Part shown: in pieces, positions 34,020 to 45,598 of the stretch
Layout: each line of letters begins with the position of its first letter
How positions within the stretch are numbered: position 1 is the first letter of the stretch
Assembly (NCBI GenBank): GCA_037157565.1
Contig: JAZHRO010000002.1
Coordinates: 32,198,501-32,262,500, forward strand
Direction: 5' to 3'
DNA: 64,000 bases
Source: Thalassia testudinum
Lineage: Eukaryota > Streptophyta > Magnoliopsida > Alismatales > Hydrocharitaceae
Program-made: the position numbers and the translations under genes
Notes under the pieces: generated by a model
What the model was told of the DNA's origin: nothing
Databases searched by the model: none
The model's input: only the letters and a program-made list of their open reading frames with translations

Positions 34020-35217
34020 CTCCTACCATTCTCCGCCTCAGGTAATATCTTCCTTTAGCTATTTTTGTTTTCAATGAGGACATTGTTTGAACCAGACATG
34101 GGGGAGAGGACCTGAGGCATTTTGTTTATAGCATATAAAAAAAAAAAAGAAGAGAGAAAAAGAGAGAAAATGAAAAAAAAAAAGGGTTTTGAGCTTAACT
34201 GGCTAGATCTTGCATTCTTAAGCAAATCCGAACTCTAGGGTAGACTAAATTAATTCTAGGGTCAAACTTTAGAAGCTAAATGAGTTGCTAGCGTTAGACC
34301 TTTAGGATCCTTTGTGGACTTAAAAACTTAAGTAGGAGTTAAGTTGCGGACCATTCCTCAAGAGATTGAGGAAGGGAAGCTAGGGTTTGAGTTAAAAGGT
34401 GGGGTAGTACCTGGAGTCTTATTCTACCTTTTGGTTTACGGGTCCTTGTAACCCAAGCATCCAAATTCCACACACTTGGTCTGGTAATCAACTTAATTTC
34501 TGTCTTTCTGAAAAGAGATTTGGTTCTCTTAGTTTTGACTTAAGAGAGGCTTGAAAACACATTTTGATTGGAAGAGTTCTCGCTGTAGGAGAGGTGGAGT
34601 ATATACTCACCTTGAGGATGCGATGATAACATATTACCTCCTCGGTGCTTGTCTCTTTGGATATCCATCCTACTGGGGGCATGTAAGCGCATTACGCGGT
34701 TCAGGTACCATGGGCGGCCCTATTCAAAGTGCCGATTGCCATAGGCCTGAATTCGCTTAAGAAATCCATGGGCGATACTATCTCGAAGTGTCGATTGCCA
34801 GGAGTTCTTGGGGTCGTTATGGGCGGTGCTATCTCGAAGCATCGAATGCCAGGTACCCTTCGAGGTATGGTAATGGGGACAATGAATCCGACACGGACCG
34901 TGTTGATAGCTGATTTGAGGTTAGACTTAGAAGAATCAAACAAAAAAAAAAGGTATATATATATATAAAAAAAAAACCTTTAACTCAAATAACTCGGACC
35001 AATGCACAGGCATGGATGCTTTAATCTCAGGGATCAATAAACTTTAGGGTAGAGTCAGAAATCAGGGAAACTTGTGCCTGGAACTCGTCTTTAGCCGACC
35101 TAGTCTGTAACTTAGCAACTACTTAGGAACCTTGGGTCTGGAGCCTGAACTTAATATGCTTCTGAAGGAAGACTAAGTGAGTTGACTAGTCTACTTGGAG
35201 TGCTAGGTTTCGCTTAA
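34020..35217 (+). other. 3' untranslated region of element C
   Basis: Non-coding. It has purine-rich A runs at 34137-34185, a conserved block at 34660-34925, and an AT/A-rich stretch at 34940-34980. No env-like ORF is visible between pol and the LTR. Confidence 0.8.
34705..34905 (+). repeat. Triple imperfect repeat block in C 3' UTR
   Basis: Three units start near 34705, 34764 and 34816, each with CCATGGGCGG or TTATGGGCGG-like cores followed by CTATCTCGAAG and TCGATTGCCA. Then comes GGGGACAATGAATCCGA and the perfect inverted repeat ACACGG-A-CCGTGT. It is the same block as in the 3' UTR of B. Confidence 0.82.
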
Positions 35218-35256
35218 TTTTGCTAAGGACTAGCAAAAACTAGGCATGGGGGTATT
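35218..35256 (+). promoter_or_regulatory. Pre-LTR stem-loop and polypurine tract of element C
   Basis: Arms TTTTGCTA (35218-35225) and TAGCAAAA (35231-35238) flank the loop AGGAC. CTAGGCATGGGGGTATT then runs to the LTR at 35257. Confidence 0.82.
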
Positions 35257-36756
35257 TGATTAGCCCATAGTTGTGGGATATTTAAGTATTTAAGTGCCTA
35301 CACATTAGGTTAATTGTAACATTTATTTAGTATAAATTAGGATGTAAATAGATTAATTCATAGTTTTAATTTAATTACTTAATCCATGCATTGCATTCAT
35401 ATTTTAAGTGCATTTAGAATTAGCTTAGAATGGCATTCATCTAATTAGATAACCAATTAGGTATATTGTTTTTATTAACATAAAAGTTGAGGGTCTGTAT
35501 ATAAATGGCCCTAATATTTTAACATTATTTTCTTTATTCTTCTTCTTGCAGGAACAGCTGGCTGCCGCTCCAATGCCGAACGGCCGCTGTGAAGAACCCA
35601 TTCAAGGGGGAGCGGATGTGGTGGATCTGGTCGGGCGGATGATTTCAAATTTGTGCAGGCCACTACAAAAGGAGGAGGGAGGCAGCCGAGCTCGGAAGGC
35701 CTCCACCACCGACCCACCACTGTGCAGAGAGACCTTCTCTCTTCCACTCCATACTGCCGGCCTCTATTGTGGCAGCGAGTCTCCACCATTGTGGGCGTGT
35801 GGTGTGACAGGCCACACCACCATCTGGAGCTCGTCCGCATCACCATGAGCACCTTAGCGTGCATCTCCCTCGCTGTCGTCGCCAACCACCACCACCGCAG
35901 CTACTGTTCAACCATCTTTTCAGTGACTTAAGACGTCCGGGAAATTTCTTGGACGTCTGAAGCTACCCGCTCACCTGCACCCACTCGCCTGCGTACCCAT
36001 CTAAAGTCCACCCGCACCCGCTCTCCACGCAGCGCCCTCTTCCCCCGCCTACAGAGCCACCCGCTCACCTCCAACAGCCCACGCCCTCCTCAGCCTGCAG
36101 CACTCTCCAACCGCACCAGCTCTCCACGCCCAACAGTCCACGCACGCGCTCCCAAGCCCGCAGCATCCTCCAACCGCTCCTGCAGCACCCTCCGCCCGCG
36201 CTTGCAGAACCGCCTGCAGCACCCTCCTCCCGCGCCTGCAGACCCGCACAACCGTGCATGCCTCCTCCCGCGCCTGCAGAGCCGCCAGCAGCAGCGCGCG
36301 GCAGTTCTCACGCCAACAGGCTGCGCGTGCTCACCGGGACTTCCTCCGAGCTTCCCACGCCCAGCCATCCACTCCTCGTCGCGCAAGGGAAAGGGGAAAA
36401 ATTCCCCTGTTTTGCTACAGTAAACCGTCAATTAGAAATTACATTTTCTGCCATTGTCATTTTTAATCATATTTTATTGATTCTGCATTGCAGAAAATAT
36501 CCTCTAGTTTCTCTGAATTTCTATTTCAGCATTGTTTCTTGCTTAAACCTTAATCTGAAGGCAATTTTGGCTTGATTCTTGTCCAAACTAACTACGAACA
36601 AACATTTTTAACTGATGCGAATTTTAATACGTCATTGCCTCCCTGTGGATTCGACCCGCTCCTCTGCGAGTGGTTATTTTTTCTTAAATATTGATTAGTC
36701 GATTTTTCCACCACATTAAACTGCAAACGACTTTAAAGCGAAAGATCAATGAGTCA
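35257..36756 (+). repeat. 3' LTR of element C
   Basis: TGATTAGCCCATAG to AATGAGTCA, 1,500 bp, followed by GCTGG, the duplicate of the five bases before the 5' LTR. Confidence 0.92.
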
Positions 36757-36761
36757 GCTGG

Positions 36762-38102
36762 TGGTAAGGCCGGGCATGGTCGGTAGCTTGCGCGTAGGAG
36801 GTAACTAGGATGGACGTGGCCGCTGCGGATGTGGCATGTGCTGGAGGCAGTGCGTGAGGAGGGAATGTGCTGCTGGCCTATGTGTGTGCGGTCGCACACA
36901 TGCGTGGTGGCGTGGCAGAGGGCCGTTGGTCGCATGTGGGCTGAAGGTGGCTACGGTGTTTGTTGGTGGTCTGCGGCTAAGGGGGTAGGTCTACTGAGGT
37001 TGGGGTGATGGGTGAAGGGACGGTGGTGGTTTTGGGTCACTCTGTTGAGGTTGGAGAAGAGGAAGAAGAAGAAGGATATGGTTATGCGTGCCACTACGGA
37101 GGGGTTGGTGGTGAGGATGCACACACTGTCACTGTGCGCAGGAGGTCAAGGGCGAGAGGAGGAAGATGGATGCTTGCTTTAGATCATGGTGCATGCCATG
37201 TCCATGTTGTGCGCATGAGGAGCATGGTGGAGGCGAGAGGAGATCCCCGCAGGGGGAAGATTGGTTCATCCCTTAGATTGACAATCCCATGCAACTTTTA
37301 TCTCCCCCCTTCTGTTCTCCTTCACCGACGCAATTCAAGGGATTTTAAATCCCTTACTAAAATTGGCCGCCGTTAGACGTTCGGAGATTTGACTTGAGAC
37401 CTGCATGGTTAAATTACAAATATAATCCTATTAATGCTTTTAATTGATTCCTATGTCCACCTGATTTAATCTATTTTGCATATATAAAATATTAAAAAGA
37501 TGTTGTAATCAAAGGTGAATTAAGCATATAAATATAAAGTAGTCGTTGATGTAGGTTCTACTAATTATCACCTAAGATATTGAAAATTAAGAACCAAGAA
37601 AGTATAATCGAAATATACTTAGGCATATAATTAGTTCGTTAAAGTGAACCCATCATTAAGCACCACAAATATGCACAACCAAGCATATTTAGTACTAAGT
37701 AGTGGGATAAATTAACATGTTTGTCGGCCTGGTAATTAAATTTATTACTAAATAAAAACTACAAGTAAAGCCCTAGAAAACTATACGATCACAGAATTGT
37801 TCGACGAACCAAGAGATTACTCAATTGCTTCCTGGAATCACATCTAGACCAAGCAATGCCCTAACGAGACCCTTAATCTACTTAGCCCAAAGGGTGAATG
37901 AACAACTTTAATGACGGAAAAGTGAGAGGACTAAATGGGATGGAAAAAGGATCAGAAATCAAGAAGAGAATTAAGTCAAACTACCGTGGAAATCAAGACT
38001 AGGAATATCGCATCACTATATGGCTGAGTATCCCATCCACGATACAATAAGAACGTTTGTATGGCCCTTTTGGGTTATTTTATAATTAATGGGGTAACCT
38101 TT
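36762..38102 (-). other. Non-coding interior of element D1, right part
   Basis: A GC-rich half (36762-37380) with pyrimidine-rich minus strand and an AT-rich half follow directly on the sequence left of element C. No coding domain was recognised; the short ORFs are composition effects. Confidence 0.5.
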
Positions 38103-38113
38103 CTCTGATACCA
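38103..38113 (-). other. Primer-binding site of element D1 (tRNA-iMet type)
   Basis: The minus strand reads TGGTATCAGAG, matching the complement of the initiator tRNA-Met 3' end. It is two bases from the LTR edge at 38116, so D1 is transcribed right to left. Confidence 0.8.
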
Positions 38114-38115
38114 TC

Positions 38116-39123
38116 TGTAACGATGCGAGTCCCACCAAACGACGAAACTCAGGTCACCGTGTGCTAACAACTAGCATAAATTGCCTACAAGATCGTAATC
38201 ACCCAACACATAATCATAAAATATAAACATAGCCAACAAACTAATCATATTGCATAAATTAAATGAACGTAAAATGGATACTGACCAGAGAATTTACTGC
38301 AGAACATAAGTATATAAGTCCAAGGAGATGCACAACTGAAATCACCTTACAAACTAGCAAGTATACCTGATACGGAACCCAAAAACACGTCAGTAAAAAT
38401 TAAGTATAGTGGAAACAACAATAGAGTATAATAGTAACTTAGAATAAGAGAAAATGGATACTATAGCTTTAATTAATCCATTTATTAGACACCTTGTTAT
38501 CCAGTTCCATTTCGGATATTGGAAGCCCAAATTATTATAGTTCAAAATCTGTCAATCAGCGTCTTAGGGCACGAGATGATTTTGTGTAACTTCCTACAAT
38601 GCAAGATCGGTATAAGCCACCTTCCTGGTCCAGAAGATGGCTTATACCCATCAAGTCACTACTCTCCATCACCTTGGGTCATTGCGGAATGGAGTGGCGG
38701 CTACATCGTATGGCGTGAACACGTGCTAGCTACACACATTGAAACATAGATAGCCAATGACCCACCCATCGGCCGAGTAAAAGAAAACCAACTCCAACCC
38801 TCGATCCATGCATCTTGCTATTCCATTTAGAAGCTAAGCCTAACCAAAGAGTCGTAGGGAGGCCAATAACTCCCTAAACCAGCCCAAAATCGGTCTAATT
38901 CCAGTGAGTAGTGGGCTGAAACCAGTTATCTAATTCCCCTAATTCTCAACAAATTCATCGTACTGATCATTTGATCATTTCCAGATAACTGTATCAATGT
39001 GCATCAATTAAGCTATAACTCTCATCGTTTTAAACCATTGATCTAAAGTTATGACGATAGCCTAGATCACATCATTTCAAAATTAATTGCTAAACAACTT
39101 AGTTTCTAACTCTTGATCATGAT
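38116..39123 (-). repeat. 5' LTR of D1, segment 1 (PBS-proximal)
   Basis: On the plus strand it begins TGTAACGATGCGAGTCCCACC and matches the D1 left LTR from 19210. It contains ~550 bp (38340-38905) that the left copy lacks. It is interrupted at 39123 by a solo B LTR. Confidence 0.75.
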
Positions 39124-41890
39124 TGATGGGAACACCATCATGAGCCATAATTAGCTCATTTTGACCCAATTAAGTTAATAAATGCTCCTACATAATCGCT
39201 AGAGAACCATAACTCACTGTATAACCATTCTGAGAGAAAAATAAGAAACAAGGGTAAAAACTATAATTTTACCAGTTTATCATGAATGCAGTACAACCAT
39301 GGGTTTTCTCATGGGCTGAATAAAGGTCAAATGGTCTTAATAAGATAACAAGTGGATTAGACCAGACAAAAAAAGGGTTTTCATGTGATCAGAGAATTAA
39401 ATGACTTTTGAAATCCTAAAAATAGACCCACTTAATTAATCAAGGTTCTGGTCAGGAAAAAATTCACCTAAACCCTCTTAAAATCATAGAAAAATATTCT
39501 CTAGGGTTTAGTACCTTCAATTTGACCATTAAAACCCATCTTGACCCAAAATGGAGCCTCAGACAGATATTTGCCCTAATTTGGGTTTTTGCTTAAATTA
39601 CCCAGTCAAACATGGTCAAAACCAAAATCCAACTTCACCATTGGATTTCCTAGGTCTAAATTAGGTTTGCACCAAAATTTGGACCCAAGATGAGCTTGTC
39701 TTGACCTAGTTTGCAAAATAGTCCTGTCTGATTACATTTATACCCCTAACTTTCAAAAACCATTGCATTGAGCCGCCTAACTTCCTCGTCGTCTTCACAA
39801 TCAGGTCCCTCCACCACTATTGCGAAGAAATCCTTCTTCGGTGACCCTTGATTGAAGAGAACTCTATTCAATTAATCCCTTCCAAAATTGGAAGGGAGAT
39901 TCTTTGAGGAATCATCTTCAATCTGAACCCATTCATGAGCTCTGAATCTTTCCCAATTTGTCATGCGAACGCATGAGAGATTTGGGTCTCATGAAAGCTC
40001 CCAAATCCGACGATCTTCCAAGCTTGGGAAGCTTGCTTCCCAAGCTCTAACCACCCCTTAGAACCCTTTATAAGGACCCCCAAGGTTTGACCATTCTCCT
40101 CAGCTTGAAATTCAGCTGGAACTCCCCCTCTTCCTCTCTCCTCTTTGGTCGCAAATCTCCGCAAGCTCCAGCAGTCTCTCTCCGACTTCTCTCGTCATCC
40201 GACCACAAAACCAGTGGCAGATTCATCTTCCCCTCTGTCCTCCGCATCGTGCAATACCAGCCATCGCCATCCTTTCCCCGTCTTCACCGCTATCTCTCCT
40301 ACGGAGGTTCGTCTTCCCCATGTCTGGAAACCACACCGACGTGGGGATACCTTCACCTTTTCATCCTTATAGTAGATTCTTAGGTTCCCAATCTCTCCTA
40401 CTTCCCCTCTTTTTATTTCCTAAATCCAACCACCGACGATACTAAACACCTTCATCTCCTCCATCTCTGGCAACTCCTCCGGCGAGGTGTTGCCACCACT
40501 ACGCAACACCGTCCACCTCACCGACAAGCTCACAACCTCTACCGTTCCTCCCTGCACATTTCCCATCTCCCTATTTGTCGTTTCATCCACCCAAACACCT
40601 TCTCGAACAAACCCACTCTCACTGGCCATAACCGCATCCGTCTGGCCACCACAGCCACTCGCGCAACACGCCACCAACCCCATTATGTTCGCCGTGCTCC
40701 GGCGACCCTCCCTGAGTGTTATGACATGGTCGAGAGGCCATTTCACTATTTTCTGCTACTCGACCTTGCCGCCATTGGCGAGTAAGCTTCGAGCTTGCTG
40801 GAAGCTTGCTCTAGGCACTTCGGTCCCAAGTTAAAACCCCAAGTTGCATGGAAGCTTCTCACGCACAAGTCTAGGTCCTCAATTGAAGACGCGAGCCTCG
40901 CGAGTTGAGGCAATTGATGGGAGACCCCCTACTGTAGACATGCGAAGGAGGGGGTGCAGATAGTCCTACATCGTCTGTTGCGAAGCGTGCTGAGGTGCAT
41001 AAATTGAATAAGTGGTAGCAACTGTTCGCCTCTGTTCAAGGGGTGAGGTCCCTCTCACCCATTCACCTGGCCTTGTCCATGACATGCACTCGCGGACCTG
41101 GTCGACCTGATAACCTGATCTGCACTCCTCTCTCACCACCGCACGCCGGTGAACCTAGTCCTAGGTACATGCCTGATCCGATAACCCGAATACTTGTGGC
41201 TCTGGGAGAGCAGATCCTAAGAGAGAAAGAGAGAGGTGAGTCATGTGGGTAGGGGGAGGGTTTTGCTACAAGGAACTTCAGCTGACACTTTGCCGGATTC
41301 AGAAGAGGAAAATCATAGAAGGAAGAAGAGAAGAAGAAGAGGAGGATCGCAGAGCTAATGGCAGAAGAAGAAGAAGTGAAGGCTTGAGCTGAAGGGCCAG
41401 AGAAGAAGGAAGAAAGTCGTAGCTGAGAAAGAGAAGAAGCTACAGAAGAAATGAAGAATCAGAGGAAGAAGAGAAGTGAAGAAGAAGGAGAGGCATGCAG
41501 ACAAAGAAAATAAAAAGGGGTACTGTAGCAAACATCATTTAAGACGTCTGATTGCAAAATCAGACATCTGATTTCATACTCTCTCCTTTAGTAAATTTGA
41601 GTAATTATTCTATGTATTAGACTTATAACTGGTGATTCAAATGACCATTATTTTGTTTAAAATTCTTTTTACTCTTCATATACTCATATGCTCTACATTG
41701 CAAATTAGTTTTTGAGTAATAGTTTGTGTTCAAATTACATTAATTGTTGAGATTAATGTGTGAATTCCATTTGCTCCCTGTGTTTGACCTCGGAATCTTT
41801 TCAAGTAATAAAAAAATTTATTTGTTTTCAAAGCGATTTCGACTATATTATAACGCTTGATTTTTAAGCTCGATTTCGCTGCGTTAAACA
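39124..41890 (+). mobile_element. Solo LTR of family B (B2)
   Basis: TGATGGGAACACC to GTTAAACA, 2,767 bp, flanked by the perfect 5-bp duplication ATGAT at 39119-39123 and 41891-41895. The D1 left LTR (around 19640-19670) shows the uninterrupted site. A TATA-like CTTTATAAGG lies near 40065. A CT-rich part spans 40100-40800 and a GAA-rich part 41270-41510. U5 carries TTTGCTCCCTGTGTTTGACC. There is no internal region, so it results from LTR-LTR recombination. Confidence 0.92.
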
Positions 41891-42160
41891 ATGATTCCAA
41901 TCAAATTATTATTAATCATCCTGATTATGCCAATTTTATTCAAAATATAATTCATTTTGTACATGCGATACTAGATCACATCCCATATTGTAAGTGTTTC
42001 ATAATTTATTTAATTCATGAATGTGGTCAAATAAATTGTTGTTACCTCCTTTTAATCTAGCAGTTAACTATATCAATTTGATTATTCCCATTCCAAGGCA
42101 ATAACCTGATTTACATCATCCAAATTTAATATTCTAGTACCCAGAATAGCAAGAAATACC
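41891..42160 (-). repeat. 5' LTR of D1, segment 2
   Basis: It continues the alignment with 19655-19925 of the left LTR (TTCCAATCAAATTATTATTAA...). It ends where a reversed A LTR begins. Confidence 0.75.
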
Positions 42161-43654
42161 CAAACGAGATTCGTTGCGAAAAGGTTTGAGTTTGGAAACC
42201 TGTCAACGTAGTTCGATTCGTGAGAAAATCCGTCGATAAGATAATATTTATAACTGAAACCCGAGGTGAGTCTCAAGTCGAACACGGGGAGGCGAATGTT
42301 TGGTTTTGAGAAATTCATGTTTTGCTTTTTATTTGTTTTTGTCATTTTTATCTTTTATAATTTTTTTGTGTTTTTATCAAGCAAGAGATCAGATTGATGA
42401 AAACATTATCTAACTAATCTACTTGCAAAAGTAATGCAGAGAGAGAGAATATCAATATATTGATGAACAAATATTTTCTATAGCTATGAAAGAGGAAAAA
42501 CTATACTAGAAAGCAGTAAAGATAGATGGAGATGAGAATAGCCCCCCTCAACGGTCGCTTGGAGGACGGCTCACTCTGATGGCACCCGGATGAAGGTGGT
42601 GAGGAGCGGGACAAGGGAGAATGGCAGTGGAAGAAGGAGGACGGGGCAGGATGTCGTCGTGGTGAGGATCTTCTTCTCGAAGGGAGGTGAGAGGATGGCC
42701 ACGGGATGCTCCGCAAAGGGGAATGAGAGGCAGGAACAAATGTTTGTTTTCTACTCTAGAGGAGCATCCTAGGCTTGGGACAAGCACTCTCTAGAGCCTT
42801 GAAGGTGGTGAGGAGAAAGGAAGAGATGAAGGAAAATGGGAGGGGTAGGGTCCTTTCATAGTGGAGGAAAGGATCAATTTCGTATATAAGACATTTACTG
42901 ACGATCATAAATGTCACTGAGGGTCCATCGCAAAACATCGCTGAAGATATCCCGCACGCCCACCAACTGTTGCGTTGGCGCACGCTCCACAAGCCCTTGT
43001 CGTGCGCCCAAGCGTGCTATGCGCTCGTTGCTGCACCTTCGCATGCCCGCACACTGTGCCTTCGCTCGCCTGCTGCGCCCATGCACACAGTGCCTTGTGC
43101 GGCTATTGTGCTGTGGATGTGTGCCTCTGTGCCCACGCTACTGTGTGCGTGTGGTGGCATGTGCGTGCGCATGGGCAGCTTGGGTTGCGCCACATGGTGC
43201 TATTTAGGCCATCCATCTTCTTTCCTTTGTAGGAGTTGCTATAGAGGTCGGATGAGTCGATTTTTGCACCATTGGGCTGCGATCGTTGACTTAAATCCAT
43301 TCGTGTAGTCAGATTTGCCATTTGAAGCTTCTAATTATGTCACCTAGTCCCTTGGCCGTTCATCTTCCTCAAACTGCATATGGTGCTACGGGACTCTGAG
43401 CAAGGCAATTTTGGAGGCATTGGACTTTGATCATTTTCCTGATTAGATTCGTATAGTTGGATCATCAATACGAGGTTTTGAATTAAATCTCATTCTCTCC
43501 TAGCCATAAAAGGATGCAAATAACCTAAAATATACATAACTACTCTAAATGCAGAATAATGCATGCTATGTAATATTTATATTATGAAATGAAAATCTAA
43601 GCCTAGAAACATGCATGAATAGGCATTTTAACCTAAATAGATGTGTCTACATCA
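42161..43654 (-). mobile_element. Reversed LTR of family A (A4), solo
   Basis: On the minus strand it starts TGATGTAGACACATC at 43654. Its U5 end near 42165-42300 matches the ends of LTRs A1-A3 (GACTCACCTCGGG..., TTTGGAAAC). There is no internal region on either side; D1 LTR sequence resumes at 43655. The left edge is uncertain by about 20 bp and I could not find a clean target-site duplication. The TATA position is mutated (CTATGAAAGG, minus strand, near 42850). Confidence 0.7.
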
Positions 43655-43831
43655 CCACCAAGATGCAAGAACGCACGCTACATGGTGCAATACGCAGAGA
43701 AAATCACTATGTAAACAAATTGTATGGAAAAAGAGAGAGACTGCTCTACCTAACGTTGTCGGGGGGTCATGATGACTCCACAAAAATAGGTTGGAGACTT
43801 CTAGCACCAGACGTGCCTCCCAAGTCTGTGT
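43655..43831 (-). repeat. 5' LTR of D1, segment 3
   Basis: It matches 19925-20097 of the left LTR (GCAAGAAC...CGCTA...GGTGCAATACG..., then CCCAAGTCTGTG). The remaining ~1.7 kb of this LTR is absent because another LTR starts at 43832. Confidence 0.75.
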
Positions 43832-45581
43832 GTAACATCCCAAAATCCATGTTTTGAGTCATTTCAAGGTGATCTGGGTCAATTCCAACCTAGAAACCCG
43901 GTTGTGGTTCGGTGCTAGTGTTAGCACCTCCTTAAATTGTCAAGAATGAGTATTTCAAGTCAAACCCTATCCTAATGTTGTCAAAATGGTGCCATATATG
44001 GAACCATTGGATTCCTCTCATTGCAAGCTTTCCAACGATGCTTGTTTCATGCGATTCCGAGGTATATAGCTCAAGTTATGGCCAAAAGAAGTCAACAAAG
44101 ACTTAAATGTAAGGTGGACACAACCTTTGGGGTAATTTGTTTATTTCACACTTCTAAACCTATTTCACAACAAACTCTAGGTCTATAAAAGGACCCCCTT
44201 GGGTCCTTGGGTCATCCTTAATCTCTAAGCCTCTCAAATCAAGAGAGGAAGAGAGAGGGAAAATCTTGGATTTTCCTTTTGAAAAATCAAAAAATTTCCT
44301 TCAGGGACTCGGTTACGAACCTGCAAAACCTAGGCTTCCCACCGCAATTTTTGTGATGGTGCTACACACGTGGGCTATGCGTGGCAGCGGTGTAGGAAGG
44401 GGGTGACGTGTGGCGGCAGCTGGCGCGAGCGTGCATGAGCGAGCGACGTGGCAGATCTCGACCCATGGCACGATCAGTGGCTGTGATGCAGGTGGGTGTG
44501 GGTGAACCACCGGTTGGCATGTGGCGAGGGATGAGTCGGAGGTGGTTTATTTTCATTTTTGAGTATGTTCTCCTTATTGAAAAATCAGAAACGTGATTAG
44601 GTGAATTCGACCTCGTCGTTGGTTTGTTTGAATCAGGTCTTACCCTAGGTGCGTGCGTGGATCCTGAGGTGGGTGTGGAGACTGCTTCTAGGCCCTGTGC
44701 ACACAGTTCGGAGTCACCGTGAGCCTTCGATGACATTAGGTAGAGTAGTATACCCCTCTTTTCAACCCCATCTGGTTTTCGGGTGCCTATGGACTTGTCG
44801 GGTGTGATTTCTCGCATGTATTGCTTGATTAGCGTATGCTGTTCTTGTTACTGAGTTAGGAACCCCCTCTAGTAGTTTCATTTAATTATGGGCACTTTAA
44901 GTAAGAAAGAACTTGTTTTATTAGAAGGATTAAGAATTGATCTACAGTTGTTATTGCATGTGTAAAACAAACTCTGATTTCTGTGAAACAGGTTTCGTTG
45001 GGTTTATTGATGGATAAATAGTATGGGCCCATTGCCGTGACTTAGGAATTTATCTGTAAATTGATACATTTGAAGGGTAATGCGGATATCTGATAATCTT
45101 GGAATAAATAATGTAGGATTATTAAGTATGGCTTGATTTGATGAAAATAAAAGATACAATTATCTGGAATTGGTTATAAATCAATACGACTGATATGTCG
45201 TGAATTAAAAGGATAAGACAACTGGTTTTAGCCACACTACTCACTGGAGTTTGGCTGTAGCCTGGTCTTTTAGATCAATTTTAGGGGCTGGTTTGGGGAG
45301 TTGCTGGCCTCCCGACGAGTTTTTGGTTAGGTTTAAAGGCCAACTAGGATAACAGGATGCGTGGCTCTAGGTTTGGTTCTTTCTCGATTGGTGGGTGGGT
45401 CATTGGCTGTCTGTGGTTCAGCGTATGTAGCGCTTGTACGTGTTCACGCTACACGATGTAGCCACCACCCCTTCTCATAATGACCCTAGGGTGATGGAGT
45501 GTGGTGACTCAATGGGTATAAGCAGTCTTCCCGATTAGGAGGATAGCTTATACTGATCTTGAGCCGTAGGAAGTTACACAC
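43832..45581 (+). repeat. D-type LTR in plus orientation (D2), truncated at right
   Basis: It starts TGTAACATCCCAAAATCC and has a TATA box TCTATAAAAGGACC near 44175-44188. Its part from 45230 to 45580 is the reverse complement of 38580-38940 in D1. The last ~0.5 kb expected before a PBS is missing; the sequence stops at AAGTTACACAC and joins the A3 polypurine tract. Confidence 0.68.
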
Positions 45582-45598
45582 GGATAGGCATGGGGGTG
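45582..45598 (+). promoter_or_regulatory. Remnant polypurine tract of an A element
   Basis: GGATAGGCATGGGGGTG lies directly before LTR A3 and equals the conserved pre-LTR motif. Only 17 bp of internal sequence remain, so the D2/A3 junction is a rearrangement breakpoint. Confidence 0.6.

Larger units (their letters stand above)
25744..36756 (+). mobile_element. Complete Athila-type LTR retrotransposon C
   Basis: An 11,013-bp element with both LTRs, a perfect tRNA-Asp PBS, gag-pol, 3' UTR and polypurine tract. It is flanked by the 5-bp target-site duplication GCTGG at 25739-25743 and 36757-36761. It is inserted in the interior of D1. Over the first 295 bp the two LTRs differ at four positions by eye, so insertion is fairly young compared with its neighbours. 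No env-like ORF follows pol. Confidence 0.93.

Noticed and set aside
33995..35217. Possible env-like ORF after pol of element C, as in some Athila elements
   Set aside because: No open frame longer than about 80 codons on the sense strand and no transmembrane-rich product; the region is a 3' UTR.
43832..45581. D2 initially read as a new unrelated LTR family
   Set aside because: Its 45230-45580 part is the reverse complement of D1 LTR sequence, so it is D-type in the opposite orientation.
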